A stretch of 64,000 nucleotides of DNA, taken from assembly GCF_004798585.1 (NCBI RefSeq), contig NZ_PPXQ01000013.1:62001-126000 (forward strand), written 5' to 3'. The notes below the pieces were generated by a model. The model made no database searches. It saw only the letters and a program-made list of their open reading frames with translations, and was not told where the DNA came from. The translations under genes were made by a program, and so were the position numbers. Positions 17,837 through 27,667 of the stretch are shown here, in pieces. Source of the stretch: Massilia sp. Mn16-1_5. GTDB taxonomy: Bacteria > Pseudomonadota > Gammaproteobacteria > Burkholderiales > Burkholderiaceae_D. Numbering within the stretch: position 1 is the first letter of the stretch; each line of letters starts with the position of its first letter.

Positions 17837-18577
17837 TCAGCCACCGGTGTAGACGTGGGGCGAAATGACGCGCATTTCTGATTCTATCCAATTTTCGACC
17901 TCTTGCATCAGACTGTCGGGAGTATGGTGTTGTGGCGAGATCGGCTTGCCGATCGAGACCGTCACGAGCCCTGGCCGCTTGATGAAGGAATTCTTCGGCC
18001 AGCACTCACCTGAATTATGCGCGATCGGCACGACAACGGCTTGGGTTTCCACCGCAAGACGTGCACCGCCGCTCTTGTACTTTCCCTTTTTTCCAACAGG
18101 TATACGCGTCCCCTCCGGGAACATGATGATCCACTGGCCGTCGGCCAGGCGCCGCTTGCCGTGGCGGACCACGTGGGCGAAGGCGTTCTTGCCCTCGCTG
18201 CGGTCGATCGGGATCATGCGCAGCAAGGCCATCGCCCAGCCGAAGAAGGGGATGTAGAGGATTTCCTTCTTGAAGACGAAAACCAGCGGGTGCGTCAGGT
18301 TCGGCAGCAGGAAGATGGTCTCCCAGGCCGACTGGTGCTTCGAGAGCACGATCGCCGGCGCGTCCGGCAGGTTCTCGTAGCCCTTGAACTGGTAGCGGAT
18401 GCCGCAAATGACCTTCGCGCACCAGATGATGAAGACGTTCCAGCGCGAGGTCACCCAGAAGCGCTTGTTATAGGGCAGGGGAGCGGCCAGGAAGCAGACG
18501 CAGGCCCAAACCACGGTGGCGACCACCATGATGATGGTAAACAGCAGGGAACGCAGGAACGGGACGACGGTACGCAA
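17837..18577 (-). CDS. plsC: 1-acyl-sn-glycerol-3-phosphate acyltransferase
   Basis: Acylates the sn-2 position of lysophosphatidic acid to give phosphatidic acid at the inner membrane. An N-terminal transmembrane helix (about residues 8-33) precedes the catalytic block LSKHQSAWETIFL, where the usual HX4D reads HX4E, then IPFFGWAMALLRMIPIDR and the FPEGTRIPVGKKGKYK motif. The start appears to be TTG 18577, with an AGAGAG ribosome site about 6 nt upstream; no suitable ATG precedes the helix. It lies 18 nt after gmhB, in the glyQ-glyS-gmhB-plsC run found in many Burkholderiales. The length of 246 residues is normal. Confidence 0.92.
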   Translation of the reverse strand: MRTVVPFLRSLLFTIIMVVATVVWACVCFLAAPLPYNKRFWVTSRWNVFIIWCAKVICGIRYQFKGYENLPDAPAIVLSKHQSAWETIFLLPNLTHPLVFVFKKEILYIPFFGWAMALLRMIPIDRSEGKNAFAHVVRHGKRRLADGQWIIMFPEGTRIPVGKKGKYKSGGARLAVETQAVVVPIAHNSGECWPKNSFIKRPGLVTVSIGKPISPQHHTPDSLMQEVENWIESEMRVISPHVYTGG

Positions 18578-18595
18578 GAAGGGCTCTCTCTGGCT

Positions 18596-19168
18596 TTATT
18601 GGTTTGGCTGCTGATTGGGTTGAATGCGTGGCGCGGTCTTCAACAAGGCCGTGACCATCGCGGCCAGGTCGGGATAGACCTGGGTGCCGGGCGGCAGGCC
18701 GCCGGTCTGGTGGGTTTTTTCGCCCTTGCCGGTCAGGACCAGGTTGGGCAGGCAGCCGCTGACGAAACCGGCCTGCAGGTCGCGCAGCGAGTCGCCGACG
18801 GTCGGCACGCCCTTCAGGCTGACCTTGAAGCGCTTGCTGATCTCCTCGAACATGCCGGCCTTCGGCTTCCTGCAGTCGCAGTTGTCGATCGCCGCGTGCG
18901 GGCAGAAGAACACGGCGTCGATGTCGGCGCCGACCTGCTGGGCAAGGTTGTGCATCTTCTGGTGGATCGCGTTCAGGGTCGGCATGTCGAACAGCTCGCG
19001 CGCGATACCGGACTGGTTCGAGGCGATGATGACGCGGTAGCCGGCCTGGTTCAGGCGTGCGATCGCCTCGAGCGAGCCGGGGATCGGAATCCATTCGGCC
19101 GGGCTCTTGATGAAATCCGGCGAGTCGTGGTTGATGACCCCGTCACGGTCGAGGATGATCAGCTTCAT
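18596..19168 (-). CDS. gmhB: D-glycero-beta-D-manno-heptose 1,7-bisphosphate 7-phosphatase
   Basis: HAD-family phosphatase that removes the 7-phosphate in ADP-heptose synthesis for the LPS core. The nucleophile motif is LDRDGVINHDS (Asp 7 and Asp 9), motif II is ASNQSG, and motif III RKPKAGMFEE is followed by VGDSLRDLQAG. The cysteines of FCPHAAIDNCDCRKP form the structural zinc site seen in GmhB. The 190 residues are normal. It lies 7 nt after glyS and just before plsC, and would feed the heptosyltransferase WaaC encoded at 13855-14835. Confidence 0.94.
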   Translation of the reverse strand: MKLIILDRDGVINHDSPDFIKSPAEWIPIPGSLEAIARLNQAGYRVIIASNQSGIARELFDMPTLNAIHQKMHNLAQQVGADIDAVFFCPHAAIDNCDCRKPKAGMFEEISKRFKVSLKGVPTVGDSLRDLQAGFVSGCLPNLVLTGKGEKTHQTGGLPPGTQVYPDLAAMVTALLKTAPRIQPNQQPNQ

Positions 19169-19175
19169 ATGAACC

Positions 19176-21263
19176 TTACGCCGCCAGTTTCGAGATGTCG
19201 GCCACGCGGTTCATCATGCCGTGCAGCGAGGACAGCAGGGCCAGGCGGTTGTTGCGCAATGCGTGGTCTTCGGCCATCACCATCACGTCGTTGAAGAAGG
19301 CGTCGACGTCGTCGCGCAGCTGGGCCAGCGTCTTGAGGGTGCCGGCGAAGTCGCCGCCCGCAAAAGCCGCGTCGACCTGCGGACGCACCCGTTCGATCGC
19401 GGCGGCCAGCTTGCGCTCGGCTTCTTCCTGCAGCAGGTCCTGAGAAACGCTGCCGATGGCGGCGTCGGTCTTCTTCAGGATGTTGGTGATGCGCTTGTTG
19501 GCGGCCGCCAGCGAGGCGCTTTCCGGCAGGGCCGCGAAAGCCTGCACCGCTTCAAGGCGCTGCACCACGTCGTCGACGCGGTCCGGATTCTGGGCCAGCA
19601 CCGCTTCCACCTCGTTCGGGGTGAAGCCGCGCTCGCGCAGCATGCCGCGCAGGCGGTCGAGCATGAAGGCGCCGACTTCCTCGCGCGGATCCTTGAATGC
19701 GGCCTGGCCCGCGAAGACGCCGGCAGCATCAAGCAGCAGCTCCGAGATCGCCAGCGGCAGGCGCTTTTCGACCAGCATGCGCATCACGCCCAGCGCGTGG
19801 CGGCGCAGCGCGAACGGGTCCTTCTCTCCGGTCGGCTGCAGGCCGATGGCCCAGATGCCGACCAGAGTTTCCAGTTTATCGGCCAGCGCGACCGCGAGAC
19901 CGGTATTGGTCGAGGGCAGCTTGTCACCGGCGAAGCGCGGCTGATAGTGCTCCGAGGCCGCCAGCGCCACTTCGTCCGACTCGCCGTCGTGGCGCGCGTA
20001 ATAGGTGCCCATGATGCCTTGCAGCTCGGGGAACTCGCCGACCATGTCGGTCAGCAGGTCGGCCTTGGCCAGGCGCGCGCCGCGTTCGGCCAGCGCCACA
20101 TCGAAGCCGAGGCGCTTGGCGATCGCGCTGGCGAGTGTCGTCACGCGTTCGGTACGTTCGGCCTGGGTGCCGAGTTTATTGTGGTAGACGACGTTGGCCA
20201 GCAGCGGCAGGCGCGATTCCAGGGTCTTCTTCTTGTCCTGCTCGAAGAAGAACTTGGCGTCCGACAGGCGCGGACGCACGACGCGCTCGTTGCCGCCGAC
20301 GATGTGTTGCGGATCGTCGGTTGCGATATTCGAGACGATCAGGAAGCGCGAACGCAGCTTGCCTTCGCTATCGGTCAGCGCGAAGTATTTTTGATTGGTC
20401 TGCATCGTCAGGATCAGGCATTCCTGCGGCACGGAGAGGAACACGTCCTCGAACCGGCACTCGTACACGACCGGCCATTCGACCAGGGCCGCCACTTCGT
20501 CCAGCAGCGATTCCGGCATCAGGACCTGGTCGCTACCGGCTTTTTCCAGCAGCTGGGCGCGGATGCTTTCCTTGCGCGCCTCGGCACTGGCCAGCACCTT
20601 GCCCTCGTTCTCGAGGATGGCGGCGTACTGGTCGGCGTGCGTGATCGCGATCTCCTGCCCGTGCGACAGGAAGCGGTGGCCCATGGTCTGGCGGCCGGCA
20701 TCCAGGCCGAGCAGGGTCAGAGGCAGCACCTGTTCGCCGAACAGGGCCAGCAGCAGGTGCACCGGACGCACGAACTGCACGGTGGCGCCGTCCGGGCGCT
20801 GGTAGCTCATGACTTTCGGAATCGGCAGCTTCGCCACCGTATCGGCCAGTACTTCCTGCAGGCCGCCGGCCAGGGCGCTGCCCGGTGCGGTATACGTGTA
20901 GAAGAAGCTTTCCGCCTTGCCGTCCTGGGCGCGTTCGAGGTCGGCGATGCGCAGTTCCGGGAAGCCGAGCGCGGCCAGCTTCTTGGCGAGCGGCGCGCTC
21001 GGATTGCCGTCCTTGTCCAGCGCCACCGAGACCGGCAGCACTTTTTCGCGGATCGATTTGTCGGGCGAGGTCGCGCGCACCTTGGTGATCGAGACCGCCA
21101 GGCGGCGCGGCGTTGCGTATGAGGTGACGACGCTATCAAGCTCAAGGAAATCGCGGGCCTTCAGGCCGTTGGCGATGCCGGCGGCAAAGGCGGCGCCCAG
21201 TTTGACGAGCGCTTTCGGTGGCAGTTCTTCGGTCTGCAGTTCGACGAGGAGTGTTTGATTCAT
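19176..21263 (-). CDS. glyS: Glycine--tRNA ligase beta subunit
   Basis: The larger chain of the alpha2beta2 bacterial glycyl-tRNA synthetase, which recognises tRNA-Gly. The N-terminus [19 protein letters not shown] is diagnostic, and the long middle region with [17 protein letters not shown]-like sequence and the C-terminal DALRP/anticodon-binding-like part (LFNDVMVM equivalent: [11 protein letters not shown]) match GlyS. The 695 residues are normal. ATG 21263 was chosen over an upstream in-frame start at 21296 because family proteins begin at [13 protein letters not shown]. It lies 29 nt after glyQ. Confidence 0.97.
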   Translation of the reverse strand: MNQTLLVELQTEELPPKALVKLGAAFAAGIANGLKARDFLELDSVVTSYATPRRLAVSITKVRATSPDKSIREKVLPVSVALDKDGNPSAPLAKKLAALGFPELRIADLERAQDGKAESFFYTYTAPGSALAGGLQEVLADTVAKLPIPKVMSYQRPDGATVQFVRPVHLLLALFGEQVLPLTLLGLDAGRQTMGHRFLSHGQEIAITHADQYAAILENEGKVLASAEARKESIRAQLLEKAGSDQVLMPESLLDEVAALVEWPVVYECRFEDVFLSVPQECLILTMQTNQKYFALTDSEGKLRSRFLIVSNIATDDPQHIVGGNERVVRPRLSDAKFFFEQDKKKTLESRLPLLANVVYHNKLGTQAERTERVTTLASAIAKRLGFDVALAERGARLAKADLLTDMVGEFPELQGIMGTYYARHDGESDEVALAASEHYQPRFAGDKLPSTNTGLAVALADKLETLVGIWAIGLQPTGEKDPFALRRHALGVMRMLVEKRLPLAISELLLDAAGVFAGQAAFKDPREEVGAFMLDRLRGMLRERGFTPNEVEAVLAQNPDRVDDVVQRLEAVQAFAALPESASLAAANKRITNILKKTDAAIGSVSQDLLQEEAERKLAAAIERVRPQVDAAFAGGDFAGTLKTLAQLRDDVDAFFNDVMVMAEDHALRNNRLALLSSLHGMMNRVADISKLAA

Positions 21264-21292
21264 GGGTTCTGTTCTTGTCTGTTCCTGGGCAC

Positions 21293-22207
21293 TCAAGCGG
21301 CTTGTTGGGCGGCGTTCGGAGCCATCGGGAAGCCGAGCTTCTCGCGCGAGTCGTAATAGGCCTGGGCAACCAGGCGCGAGAGCGTACGCACGCGGCCGAT
21401 GTAGGCGGCGCGTTCGGTCACCGAGATGGCGCCGCGCGCATCGAGCATGTTGAAGCTGTGGGAGGCTTTCATGATCTGCTCATAGGCCGGCAGGGTCAGT
21501 TCCAGCTCGATCAGGCGCTTGGCTTCCGATTCGTGGTTGGCGAAGGCCTGGAACAGCAAATCCGTGTTCGCGTGCTCGAAGTTATAGGTCGACTGCTCGA
21601 CCTCATTTTGGTGGAACACGTCGCCGTAGGACAGCTTCTTGGTGACGCCGTTCTCTTCCCACTCGGTCCAGACCAGGTCGTAGACGTTTTCCACGCCCTG
21701 CAGGTACATGGCCAGACGCTCGAGACCGTAGGTGATCTCGCCCAGCACAGGCTTGCAATCGAGGCCGCCGACCTGCTGGAAATAGGTGAACTGCGTCACT
21801 TCCATGCCGTTCAGCCAGACCTCCCAGCCCAGGCCCCAGGCGCCCAGGGTCGGGCTTTCCCAGTCGTCCTCGACGAAGCGGACGTCGTTCTTTTTGAGGT
21901 CCAGGCCCAGGGCTTCGAGCGAGCCAAGGTAGAGGTCGAGAATATTTTCCGGGGCCGGCTTCAGGACCACCTGGTACTGGTAATAGTGCTGCAAACGGTT
22001 CGGGTTCTCGCCGTAGCGGCCATCCTTCGGGCGGCGCGAAGGCTGCACATAGGCGGCGCGCCAAGGCTCAGGTCCGATCGCGCGCAAGAAGGTGCCAGTG
22101 TGGAAGGTGCCGGCGCCCACTTCCATGTCGTAAGGCTGGAGCAGGGCGCAACCTTGCTTGTCCCAGTAGGTTTGCAAGGTCAGGATGATTTGTTGGAATG
22201 TGAGCAT
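21293..22207 (-). CDS. glyQ: Glycine--tRNA ligase alpha subunit
   Basis: Catalytic chain of the heterotetrameric glycyl-tRNA synthetase. It begins [15 protein letters not shown] and contains [36 protein letters not shown] and [20 protein letters not shown], all strongly conserved in GlyQ. The 304 residues are normal. Start ATG 22207 fits the family; an ATG at 22225 adds six non-conserved residues. It is followed by glyS on the same strand and preceded by lnt 100 nt upstream. Confidence 0.97.
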   Translation of the reverse strand: MLTFQQIILTLQTYWDKQGCALLQPYDMEVGAGTFHTGTFLRAIGPEPWRAAYVQPSRRPKDGRYGENPNRLQHYYQYQVVLKPAPENILDLYLGSLEALGLDLKKNDVRFVEDDWESPTLGAWGLGWEVWLNGMEVTQFTYFQQVGGLDCKPVLGEITYGLERLAMYLQGVENVYDLVWTEWEENGVTKKLSYGDVFHQNEVEQSTYNFEHANTDLLFQAFANHESEAKRLIELELTLPAYEQIMKASHSFNMLDARGAISVTERAAYIGRVRTLSRLVAQAYYDSREKLGFPMAPNAAQQAA

Positions 22208-22307
22208 CTTGGATTGGCCGCGCATAAGGAGGCGCGAACACGGTGAGTTTGCTAAATGACCAATTCTAGCGGGTTTTGCCCGGCCTCTGGGGCTGGATTT
22301 ACCTCAA

Positions 22308-23876
22308 CTATTCAGCATTGGCCTTTTTCTTTCGGTAATTGCGCCCGGAAAACCATGCGCCCAGCAAGGCGAGGGCGCCGAGCAGCAGGAAGGCGTAGTT
22401 GCCGAAGCGAATGTACGGGGTCATGCCACGCATGCCCTGCACCTTCGCCTCGAGCACGCCCTGGCGGAAGTAAGGGATCGACTGCACGACATTGCCCTTG
22501 CCGTCGATGATCGCGGTGGCGCCGTTGTTGGTCGCACGCAGCATCGGGCGGCCGGTTTCGAGCGAGCGCATGCGCGAAATCTGCAGGTGCTGGGGAATCG
22601 CCACCGATTCGCCATACCAGGCGAGGTTCGAGACGTTCAACAGCAGGGTTGCCGGTTGCGGCGCACCACGCAGCTGGGCCGCGATCTCCTCGCCAAACAC
22701 GTCCTCGTAGCAGACGTTCGGCAGCACCAGCTGGTCTTTCACCCTGAACGGCTGCTGCACGGCGGCGCCGCGCGTAAAGTCGCCCAGCGGAATGTGCATC
22801 AGGTCGGTGAACCAGCGGAAGCCGGTCGGGATGAATTCGCCGAAGGGCACCAGGTGGTGCTTGTCGTAGCGGAAGGATTCGCCTTGCGGACCCAGGCTGG
22901 CGACGCTGTTGGCGTAATTGGTGGCGCTGTCCATCAGCGGAATGCCGAACACCAGGTGGCTGCCGCTTTCCTTGGCGTAATCGCCCAGGCGCGTCAGGTA
23001 GCCAGCCGGCAGCTGGTGTGGAAACACGGGGATCGCCGTCTCCGGCGCGGCGACCAGGTCGGCCGGCTTCGCCGTCAGCAGTTGCTGGTAGCGGTCGAGG
23101 ATGGATTGCAGGTGGGCGTTGCTGAATTTCTCGTCTTGCGGGATGTCGCCCTGCAGCAGGCGTACCGAGATCGGCGCGCCGGATGGCGCCGTCCAGTCGA
23201 TGTGGCGCAGAGTAAAACCCGCCATCAGCACGGCGCCGAGCAGGCCGATCGTCCAGGGCCGCTTGCGCTGGGTCAGCATGACGAGGCAGCCGGCGCACAG
23301 TGCGACGAGCACGCCGATGCCGTACACGCCGATGAGCGGAGCGAAGCCGCCGAGCGGCGCGACGTTATGCGCATAGCCGGAAGAGGCCCAGGGGAAACCG
23401 GTAAACACCCAGCCGCGCATCCATTCGGATACGCCCCAGGTGACGGGCAGGACCAGCAGCACGAAGCTGGCCAGCGGCAGCGACCAGCGGCGGCGCAGCC
23501 AGGTGGCGCTGCCGGCGGCAAAGGCCCCGAACAGGCCCATGTAGAGACCGAGCAGGCAGATGGCGATGGCCGACAGGATGGCGGGCAGCCCGCCGAAGCG
23601 GTTCAGGGCGATGTACAGCCAGTGCATGCCGGCCACCGACCAGCCGAAGCCGAAGGCCCAGCCGAGCAGGGTCGCACGCTTTACCGATTGGCCGAGCCCG
23701 ACCCGGTAGAAGAAATAGGCCAGCAGCAGGAACTGCAGCGGCCACCAGCCGAAGGGTTCGAAGGAGAAGAGGGAGGCGCCGCCGGCCAGCGCCGCCAGCA
23801 CCAGTTCACGCAGGGAAGGACGGGCGCCCCGCACGGTGGCCACGGGCGCGCTGGCGGGACGGCGGCGCAGCATCAA
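22308..23876 (-). CDS. lnt: Apolipoprotein N-acyltransferase
   Basis: Adds the third acyl chain to the N-terminal Cys of lipoproteins in the inner membrane. About seven hydrophobic segments in the N-terminal 220 residues and one at the C-terminus frame a periplasmic nitrilase-like domain. The Glu-Lys-Cys triad lies in VAAPETAIPVF, YDKHHLVPFGEF and LPNVCYEDVFG. The 522 residues are normal. Its start overlaps the corC stop by 4 nt, the usual corC-lnt arrangement. Confidence 0.96.
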   Translation of the reverse strand: MMLRRRPASAPVATVRGARPSLRELVLAALAGGASLFSFEPFGWWPLQFLLLAYFFYRVGLGQSVKRATLLGWAFGFGWSVAGMHWLYIALNRFGGLPAILSAIAICLLGLYMGLFGAFAAGSATWLRRRWSLPLASFVLLVLPVTWGVSEWMRGWVFTGFPWASSGYAHNVAPLGGFAPLIGVYGIGVLVALCAGCLVMLTQRKRPWTIGLLGAVLMAGFTLRHIDWTAPSGAPISVRLLQGDIPQDEKFSNAHLQSILDRYQQLLTAKPADLVAAPETAIPVFPHQLPAGYLTRLGDYAKESGSHLVFGIPLMDSATNYANSVASLGPQGESFRYDKHHLVPFGEFIPTGFRWFTDLMHIPLGDFTRGAAVQQPFRVKDQLVLPNVCYEDVFGEEIAAQLRGAPQPATLLLNVSNLAWYGESVAIPQHLQISRMRSLETGRPMLRATNNGATAIIDGKGNVVQSIPYFRQGVLEAKVQGMRGMTPYIRFGNYAFLLLGALALLGAWFSGRNYRKKKANAE

Positions 23877-24760
23877 TCGTCGTCGTCGCGGGCGTGCTGC
23901 GCGGACGGCAGCTTTTCGACCAGCAGGACGTGGATCTGGCGCGCATCGGCGCGCAGCACCTCGAAACGCAGGTTACGCAGGGTGAATTCCTCGCCCTTGT
24001 GCGGCATCCGGCCGAGGTGGCCGGCAACGAAGCCGCCGATGGTGTCGGCCTCGTCTTCCGGCAGGTCGACGCCGATTTCTTCGTTGAACTGGTCGATCTC
24101 GGTCAGGGCCTTGACGCGCCAGCGCGGGCCCAATTGTCCTTCCTTGACCGACAACACGTTGTCTTCTTCCTCGTCGAAATCGTATTCGTCTTCGATGTCG
24201 CCGACGATCTGCTCCAGCACGTCTTCGATCGTGATCAGGCCGGCCACGCCGCTGTACTCGTCGACGACGATGGCCATGTGGTTGTGATTCGCACGGAAAT
24301 CGCGCAGCAGCACGTTCAGGCGTTTCGATTCCGGAATGAAGATCGCCGGACGCAGCATGGCGCGCACGTCGAAACTTTCCTCTGCGTAATAGCGCAGCAA
24401 ATCCTTGGCCAGCAGGATGCCGACCACCTTGTCGCGCTCGCCTTCGATGGCGGGGAAGCGCGAGTGCTGGGTTTCCAGCACGATCGGCAGCCATTCCTCG
24501 ATCGGATCGGTGATGTCGATCACGTCCATCTGGGAACGGGGCACCATGATGTCGCGCGCGGAGAGGTCGGAGACCTGGAACACACCCTCGATCATCGACA
24601 GGGCGTCGGCATCGATCAGGTTGCGCTCGTGTGCTTCGTGCAGCACTTCGAGCAGCTCGGTGCGGTTTTCTGGCTCAGGGGAGATGAGTGCGGTCAGTCG
24701 TTCGAAGAGCGACCGGTGGGGTTTGGCGTCCGATCGGACGTCACTGGGATACTCGGGCAT
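23873..24760 (-). CDS. corC: HlyC/CorC family CBS-domain protein (magnesium/cobalt efflux type)
   Basis: Cytosolic protein with two CBS domains (about residues 60-185) and a C-terminal CorC_HlyC domain (about 205-285), linked in Salmonella to Mg2+/Co2+ efflux. Recognisable stretches are DIMVPRSQMDVIDI, GILLAKDLLRYY, MAIVVDEYSGVAGLITIEDVLEQIVGDI and ADTIGGFVAGHLGRMPHKGE. The 295 residues are typical of the short form without a membrane domain. The open frame continues about 160 codons upstream without family similarity; ATG 24760 (MPEYPSD) is the credible start. It is divergent from the iorA-like gene. Confidence 0.94.
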   Translation of the reverse strand: MPEYPSDVRSDAKPHRSLFERLTALISPEPENRTELLEVLHEAHERNLIDADALSMIEGVFQVSDLSARDIMVPRSQMDVIDITDPIEEWLPIVLETQHSRFPAIEGERDKVVGILLAKDLLRYYAEESFDVRAMLRPAIFIPESKRLNVLLRDFRANHNHMAIVVDEYSGVAGLITIEDVLEQIVGDIEDEYDFDEEEDNVLSVKEGQLGPRWRVKALTEIDQFNEEIGVDLPEDEADTIGGFVAGHLGRMPHKGEEFTLRNLRFEVLRADARQIHVLLVEKLPSAQHARDDDD

Positions 24761-24910
24761 AGTTGGCGTGAAGCCGTTGTTGCGATGGACGTAGCATACA
24801 CCAAAAGCGGACCCGCCAGAGCGCGGTAGCCCTTTCGGCAGGGTCCTCAGCGTATCGGGCGCGCTTGCTTTATGATGGATTAATTGGCCAAAAAGCAAAG
24901 GAATCCGCCC

Positions 24911-25363
24911 ATGCCCGCTCTCACCATCAACGGCACCACCACCACCCTCGATGTTCCCGACGACATGCCCCTGCTGTGGGTGCTGCGTGACGTGGCCGGC
25001 CTGACCGGCACCAAGTTCGGCTGCGGCCAGGCCCTGTGCGGCGCCTGCACCGTCCACCTCGACGGCCAGCCGATCCGCTCCTGCGTGACGCCCGTCTCGG
25101 CCGCCGCCGGCAAGAAAATCGTCACCATCGAGGCCATCGGCCAGGACCCGGTCGGCGCCAAGGTGCAGGAAGCCTGGCGCCAGATCGACGTGGTGCAGTG
25201 CGGCTATTGCCAGTCGGGCCAGATCATGTCGGCCACGGCCTTGCTGCAAGCCACGCCGAAGCCGAGCGACGCCGACATCGATAATGCGATGTCCGGCAAC
25301 ATCTGCCGCTGCGGCACCTATGGACGTATCCGCCAGGCGATCAAGATCGCCGCGGCCAAATAA
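24911..25363 (+). CDS. iorA: (2Fe-2S)-binding small subunit of a molybdenum hydroxylase (isoquinoline 1-oxidoreductase alpha type)
   Basis: Electron-transfer subunit with two [2Fe-2S] clusters, relaying electrons from the molybdopterin site of IorB. The plant-ferredoxin-type cluster ligands are in [18 protein letters not shown] and the Cys of RSCVTP; the C-terminal cluster ligands are in [10 protein letters not shown] and CRCGTYGRI. The 150 residues match the xanthine dehydrogenase small-subunit family. AAAGGAA lies 7 nt before ATG 24911. The iorB-like gene follows 11 nt later. The true substrate is unknown; aldehydes and N-heterocycles are common for this group. Confidence 0.9.
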   Translation: MPALTINGTTTTLDVPDDMPLLWVLRDVAGLTGTKFGCGQALCGACTVHLDGQPIRSCVTPVSAAAGKKIVTIEAIGQDPVGAKVQEAWRQIDVVQCGYCQSGQIMSATALLQATPKPSDADIDNAMSGNICRCGTYGRIRQAIKIAAAK

Positions 25364-25374
25364 GGAGTGCGTGC

Positions 25375-27603
25375 ATGAGCCAGATCAAGGAAACCCGCGT
25401 CCCTAACTCCCGTCGCCGTTTCATGCAGCTCGGCGCGACCGCCGGCGGTGGCCTGCTGTTCGGTTTCTCGCTGTTCGGCTGCCAGAAAAGCGACGACCGC
25501 AAGGAGCCGCCGCCGGAGAAGGCGGTCGGCCAGGCCTCGACCGAGCATTCCGACACCCCGCCCGGCCTCGCGCGCGACGCTTTTATTCGCATCGACCGCG
25601 CCGGCATCGTCACCCTGATCGTCCACAAGGTCGAGATGGGACAAGGAACGTTTACCTCGATGCCGATGCTGCTGGCCGAAGAGCTGGGGGCGGACCTGTC
25701 GAAAGTAAAACTGGAGCAGGCGCCGGCGAATAACGAACTGTATGCCGATCCGCTGCTGGGCGGCCAGGTGACGGGCGGCTCGACCTCGGTGCGCGGTGCC
25801 TGGAAGCCGCTGCGCGAAGCGGGCGCCATGGTGCGCAGCGTTCTGGTTTCCGCTGCCGCCAAGAACTGGAACGTCGATACCAGCGAACTGCAGGTCGTGG
25901 CCGGCTCGGTGCGCCACCAGGCCTCGAACCGCTCGGCCCACTTCGGCGAGCTGGTCGATGCAGCCTCGAAGATGGACTTGCCGAAGAACGTCAAGCTAAA
26001 GGCGCCGGAAGACTTCGTGCTGATCGGCAAGTCGATGAAGCGCCTCGACTCGGCGGCCAAGACGAATGGCGAAGCGCTGTTCGGCATCGATGCGCGCCTG
26101 CCGAACATGGGTATCGCGGCCGTGGCGGCATCGCCCGTCACGGGCGGCAAGCTGGTCGGCGTGGACGAAGCCAAGGCGATGGCGGTCAAGGGTGTGCGCC
26201 AGGTGCTGCGCCTGGAAGGTGCCGTGGCGGTCGTCGCCGATCACTTCTGGGCGGCGAAGCAGGGCCTGCTGGCGGCCGCGCCGCGCTGGGACGATGGCGC
26301 CAACGGCAAGGTGTCCCTGGCAAGCATCGTCGGCGACATGATGAAGGTGTCGGAAGGCGGCGGCGCGGTCGCCAAGAATGCCGGCGACGCCATCAAGGCG
26401 CTCGGCCAGGACGGCGGCCGCAAGCTCGAGGCGGTGTATGAGATGCCTTTTCTGGCCCATGCGACCATGGAACCGATGAATTGCACGGTGGACTTGCGCG
26501 CCGACGGCTGCGACCTCTGGGTCGGCACCCAGGTGCCGGCGCTGGCGCAGGGCGCGGCGGCCAAGGTGGCCGGCATCCCGGTCGAAAAGGTCAAGGTCCA
26601 CAACTATTATCTGGGCGGCGGTTTCGGCCGGCGCCTGGAAGTCGACTACGTGATCCAGGCGGTCGCCTTCGCCAAGCTGACCAAGGGCCCCGTAAAATTC
26701 ATCTGGACCCGCGAAGAAGATATCCAGCACGACATGTTCCGTCCCTATTATGTGGACCGCCTGGCCGCGCGCCTGGACGACAAGGGCCGCATCGCCGCCT
26801 GGTTCCACCGGGTGACGGGCTCGTCCATCATGGCGCGCTTCGCGCCGCCGGCGGTGAAAAACGGCGTTGACCCGGATGCGGTGGAGGGCGCAGCCGATTT
26901 GCAATACACGATCCCCGACATGCGGGTCGAATACGTGCGCCATGAACCGCCGGGCGTGCCGACGGCCTTCTGGCGCGGCGTCGGTCCGACCCACAACGTG
27001 TTTGTGGTCGAAAGTTTCATCGACGAGCTGGCGCAGGCGGCGAAGCAGGATCCGGTGGCCTTCCGCCGCGCCATGCTCGACAAATCGCCGCGCACCCTGG
27101 GCGTGCTGAACCTGGCGGCGCAGAAAGCCGGCTGGGGGAAACCACTGGCGCCGATCGCCGGACGCAAGGTCGGGCGCGGCATCTCGACCCAGTTTGCTTT
27201 CGGCAGCTACATGGCGCAGGTGGCGGAAGTCTCGGTCGGTCCGGACGGCGACGTGCGCGTGCACCGGGTCGTGTGCGCGGTCGATTGTGGCCAGGCCGTG
27301 AATCCCGATACGATCGTTGCCCAGATGGAAGGTGGCATCGTCTTCGGCGCTACGGCGGCGCTGTGGAACGAGATCACGATCGACAAGGGCCGCGTCCAGC
27401 AGACCAACTTCGGCGATTACCGCATGATGCGCATCAACGAAGCGCCGAAGGTCGAAGTGCACATCGTGAACAGCCACGATGAGCCGGGCGGCATCGGCGA
27501 GCCGGGCACGGCGGGCATTGCGCCGGCGCTGGCGAATGCCGTGTTCGCGGCGACCGGTAAACGGATTCGCAAGCTGCCGATCGGCGACCAGTTGAAGGCA
27601 TAA
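25375..27603 (+). CDS. iorB: Molybdopterin-dependent large subunit (isoquinoline 1-oxidoreductase beta type)
   Basis: Large subunit holding the molybdopterin cytosine dinucleotide cofactor in the IorB/xanthine dehydrogenase family, which lacks an FAD subunit. The N-terminus has a twin-arginine signal, SRRRFMQLGATAGGGLLFG, followed by a Cys in SLFGCQKS that could make it a lipoprotein. Cofactor-region motifs include GQGTFTSMPMLLAEELG, GGFGRRLEVDYV, RGVGPTHNVFVVESF and the C-terminal GGIGEPGTAGIAPA carrying the catalytic Glu. The 742 residues are typical. AAGGAG precedes the start. No cofactor maturation gene (XdhC/PaoD type) is adjacent. Confidence 0.9.
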   Translation: MSQIKETRVPNSRRRFMQLGATAGGGLLFGFSLFGCQKSDDRKEPPPEKAVGQASTEHSDTPPGLARDAFIRIDRAGIVTLIVHKVEMGQGTFTSMPMLLAEELGADLSKVKLEQAPANNELYADPLLGGQVTGGSTSVRGAWKPLREAGAMVRSVLVSAAAKNWNVDTSELQVVAGSVRHQASNRSAHFGELVDAASKMDLPKNVKLKAPEDFVLIGKSMKRLDSAAKTNGEALFGIDARLPNMGIAAVAASPVTGGKLVGVDEAKAMAVKGVRQVLRLEGAVAVVADHFWAAKQGLLAAAPRWDDGANGKVSLASIVGDMMKVSEGGGAVAKNAGDAIKALGQDGGRKLEAVYEMPFLAHATMEPMNCTVDLRADGCDLWVGTQVPALAQGAAAKVAGIPVEKVKVHNYYLGGGFGRRLEVDYVIQAVAFAKLTKGPVKFIWTREEDIQHDMFRPYYVDRLAARLDDKGRIAAWFHRVTGSSIMARFAPPAVKNGVDPDAVEGAADLQYTIPDMRVEYVRHEPPGVPTAFWRGVGPTHNVFVVESFIDELAQAAKQDPVAFRRAMLDKSPRTLGVLNLAAQKAGWGKPLAPIAGRKVGRGISTQFAFGSYMAQVAEVSVGPDGDVRVHRVVCAVDCGQAVNPDTIVAQMEGGIVFGATAALWNEITIDKGRVQQTNFGDYRMMRINEAPKVEVHIVNSHDEPGGIGEPGTAGIAPALANAVFAATGKRIRKLPIGDQLKA

Positions 27604-27605
27604 AA

Positions 27606-27640
27606 AAACGCCGGCGCGGGTGTGGCCCGCGCCGGCGTTT
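27606..27640. terminator. Bidirectional intrinsic terminator between iorB and ybeY
   Basis: A 15-bp perfect stem (AAACGCCGGCGCGGG paired with its complement) with loop TGTGG. On the minus strand it is followed by seven U residues, so it is a strong terminator for the miaB-phoH-ybeY transcript; on the plus strand only UUU follows, so it is a weaker end for iorAB. Confidence 0.88.
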
Positions 27641-27667
27641 GCTGTTGCTTACTGTTCTCGGCGACGC

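Noticed and set aside
19221-21122. Very long open frame antisense to glyS (over 600 codons)
   Set aside because: High GC content and codon bias open antisense frames; the translation is His/Arg/Gln-rich with no family motif, while glyS on the other strand is fully conserved.
24761-25249. N-terminal extension of corC by about 160 codons
   Set aside because: The extension is antisense to the iorA-like gene and has no similarity to CorC; ATG 24760 fits the family.
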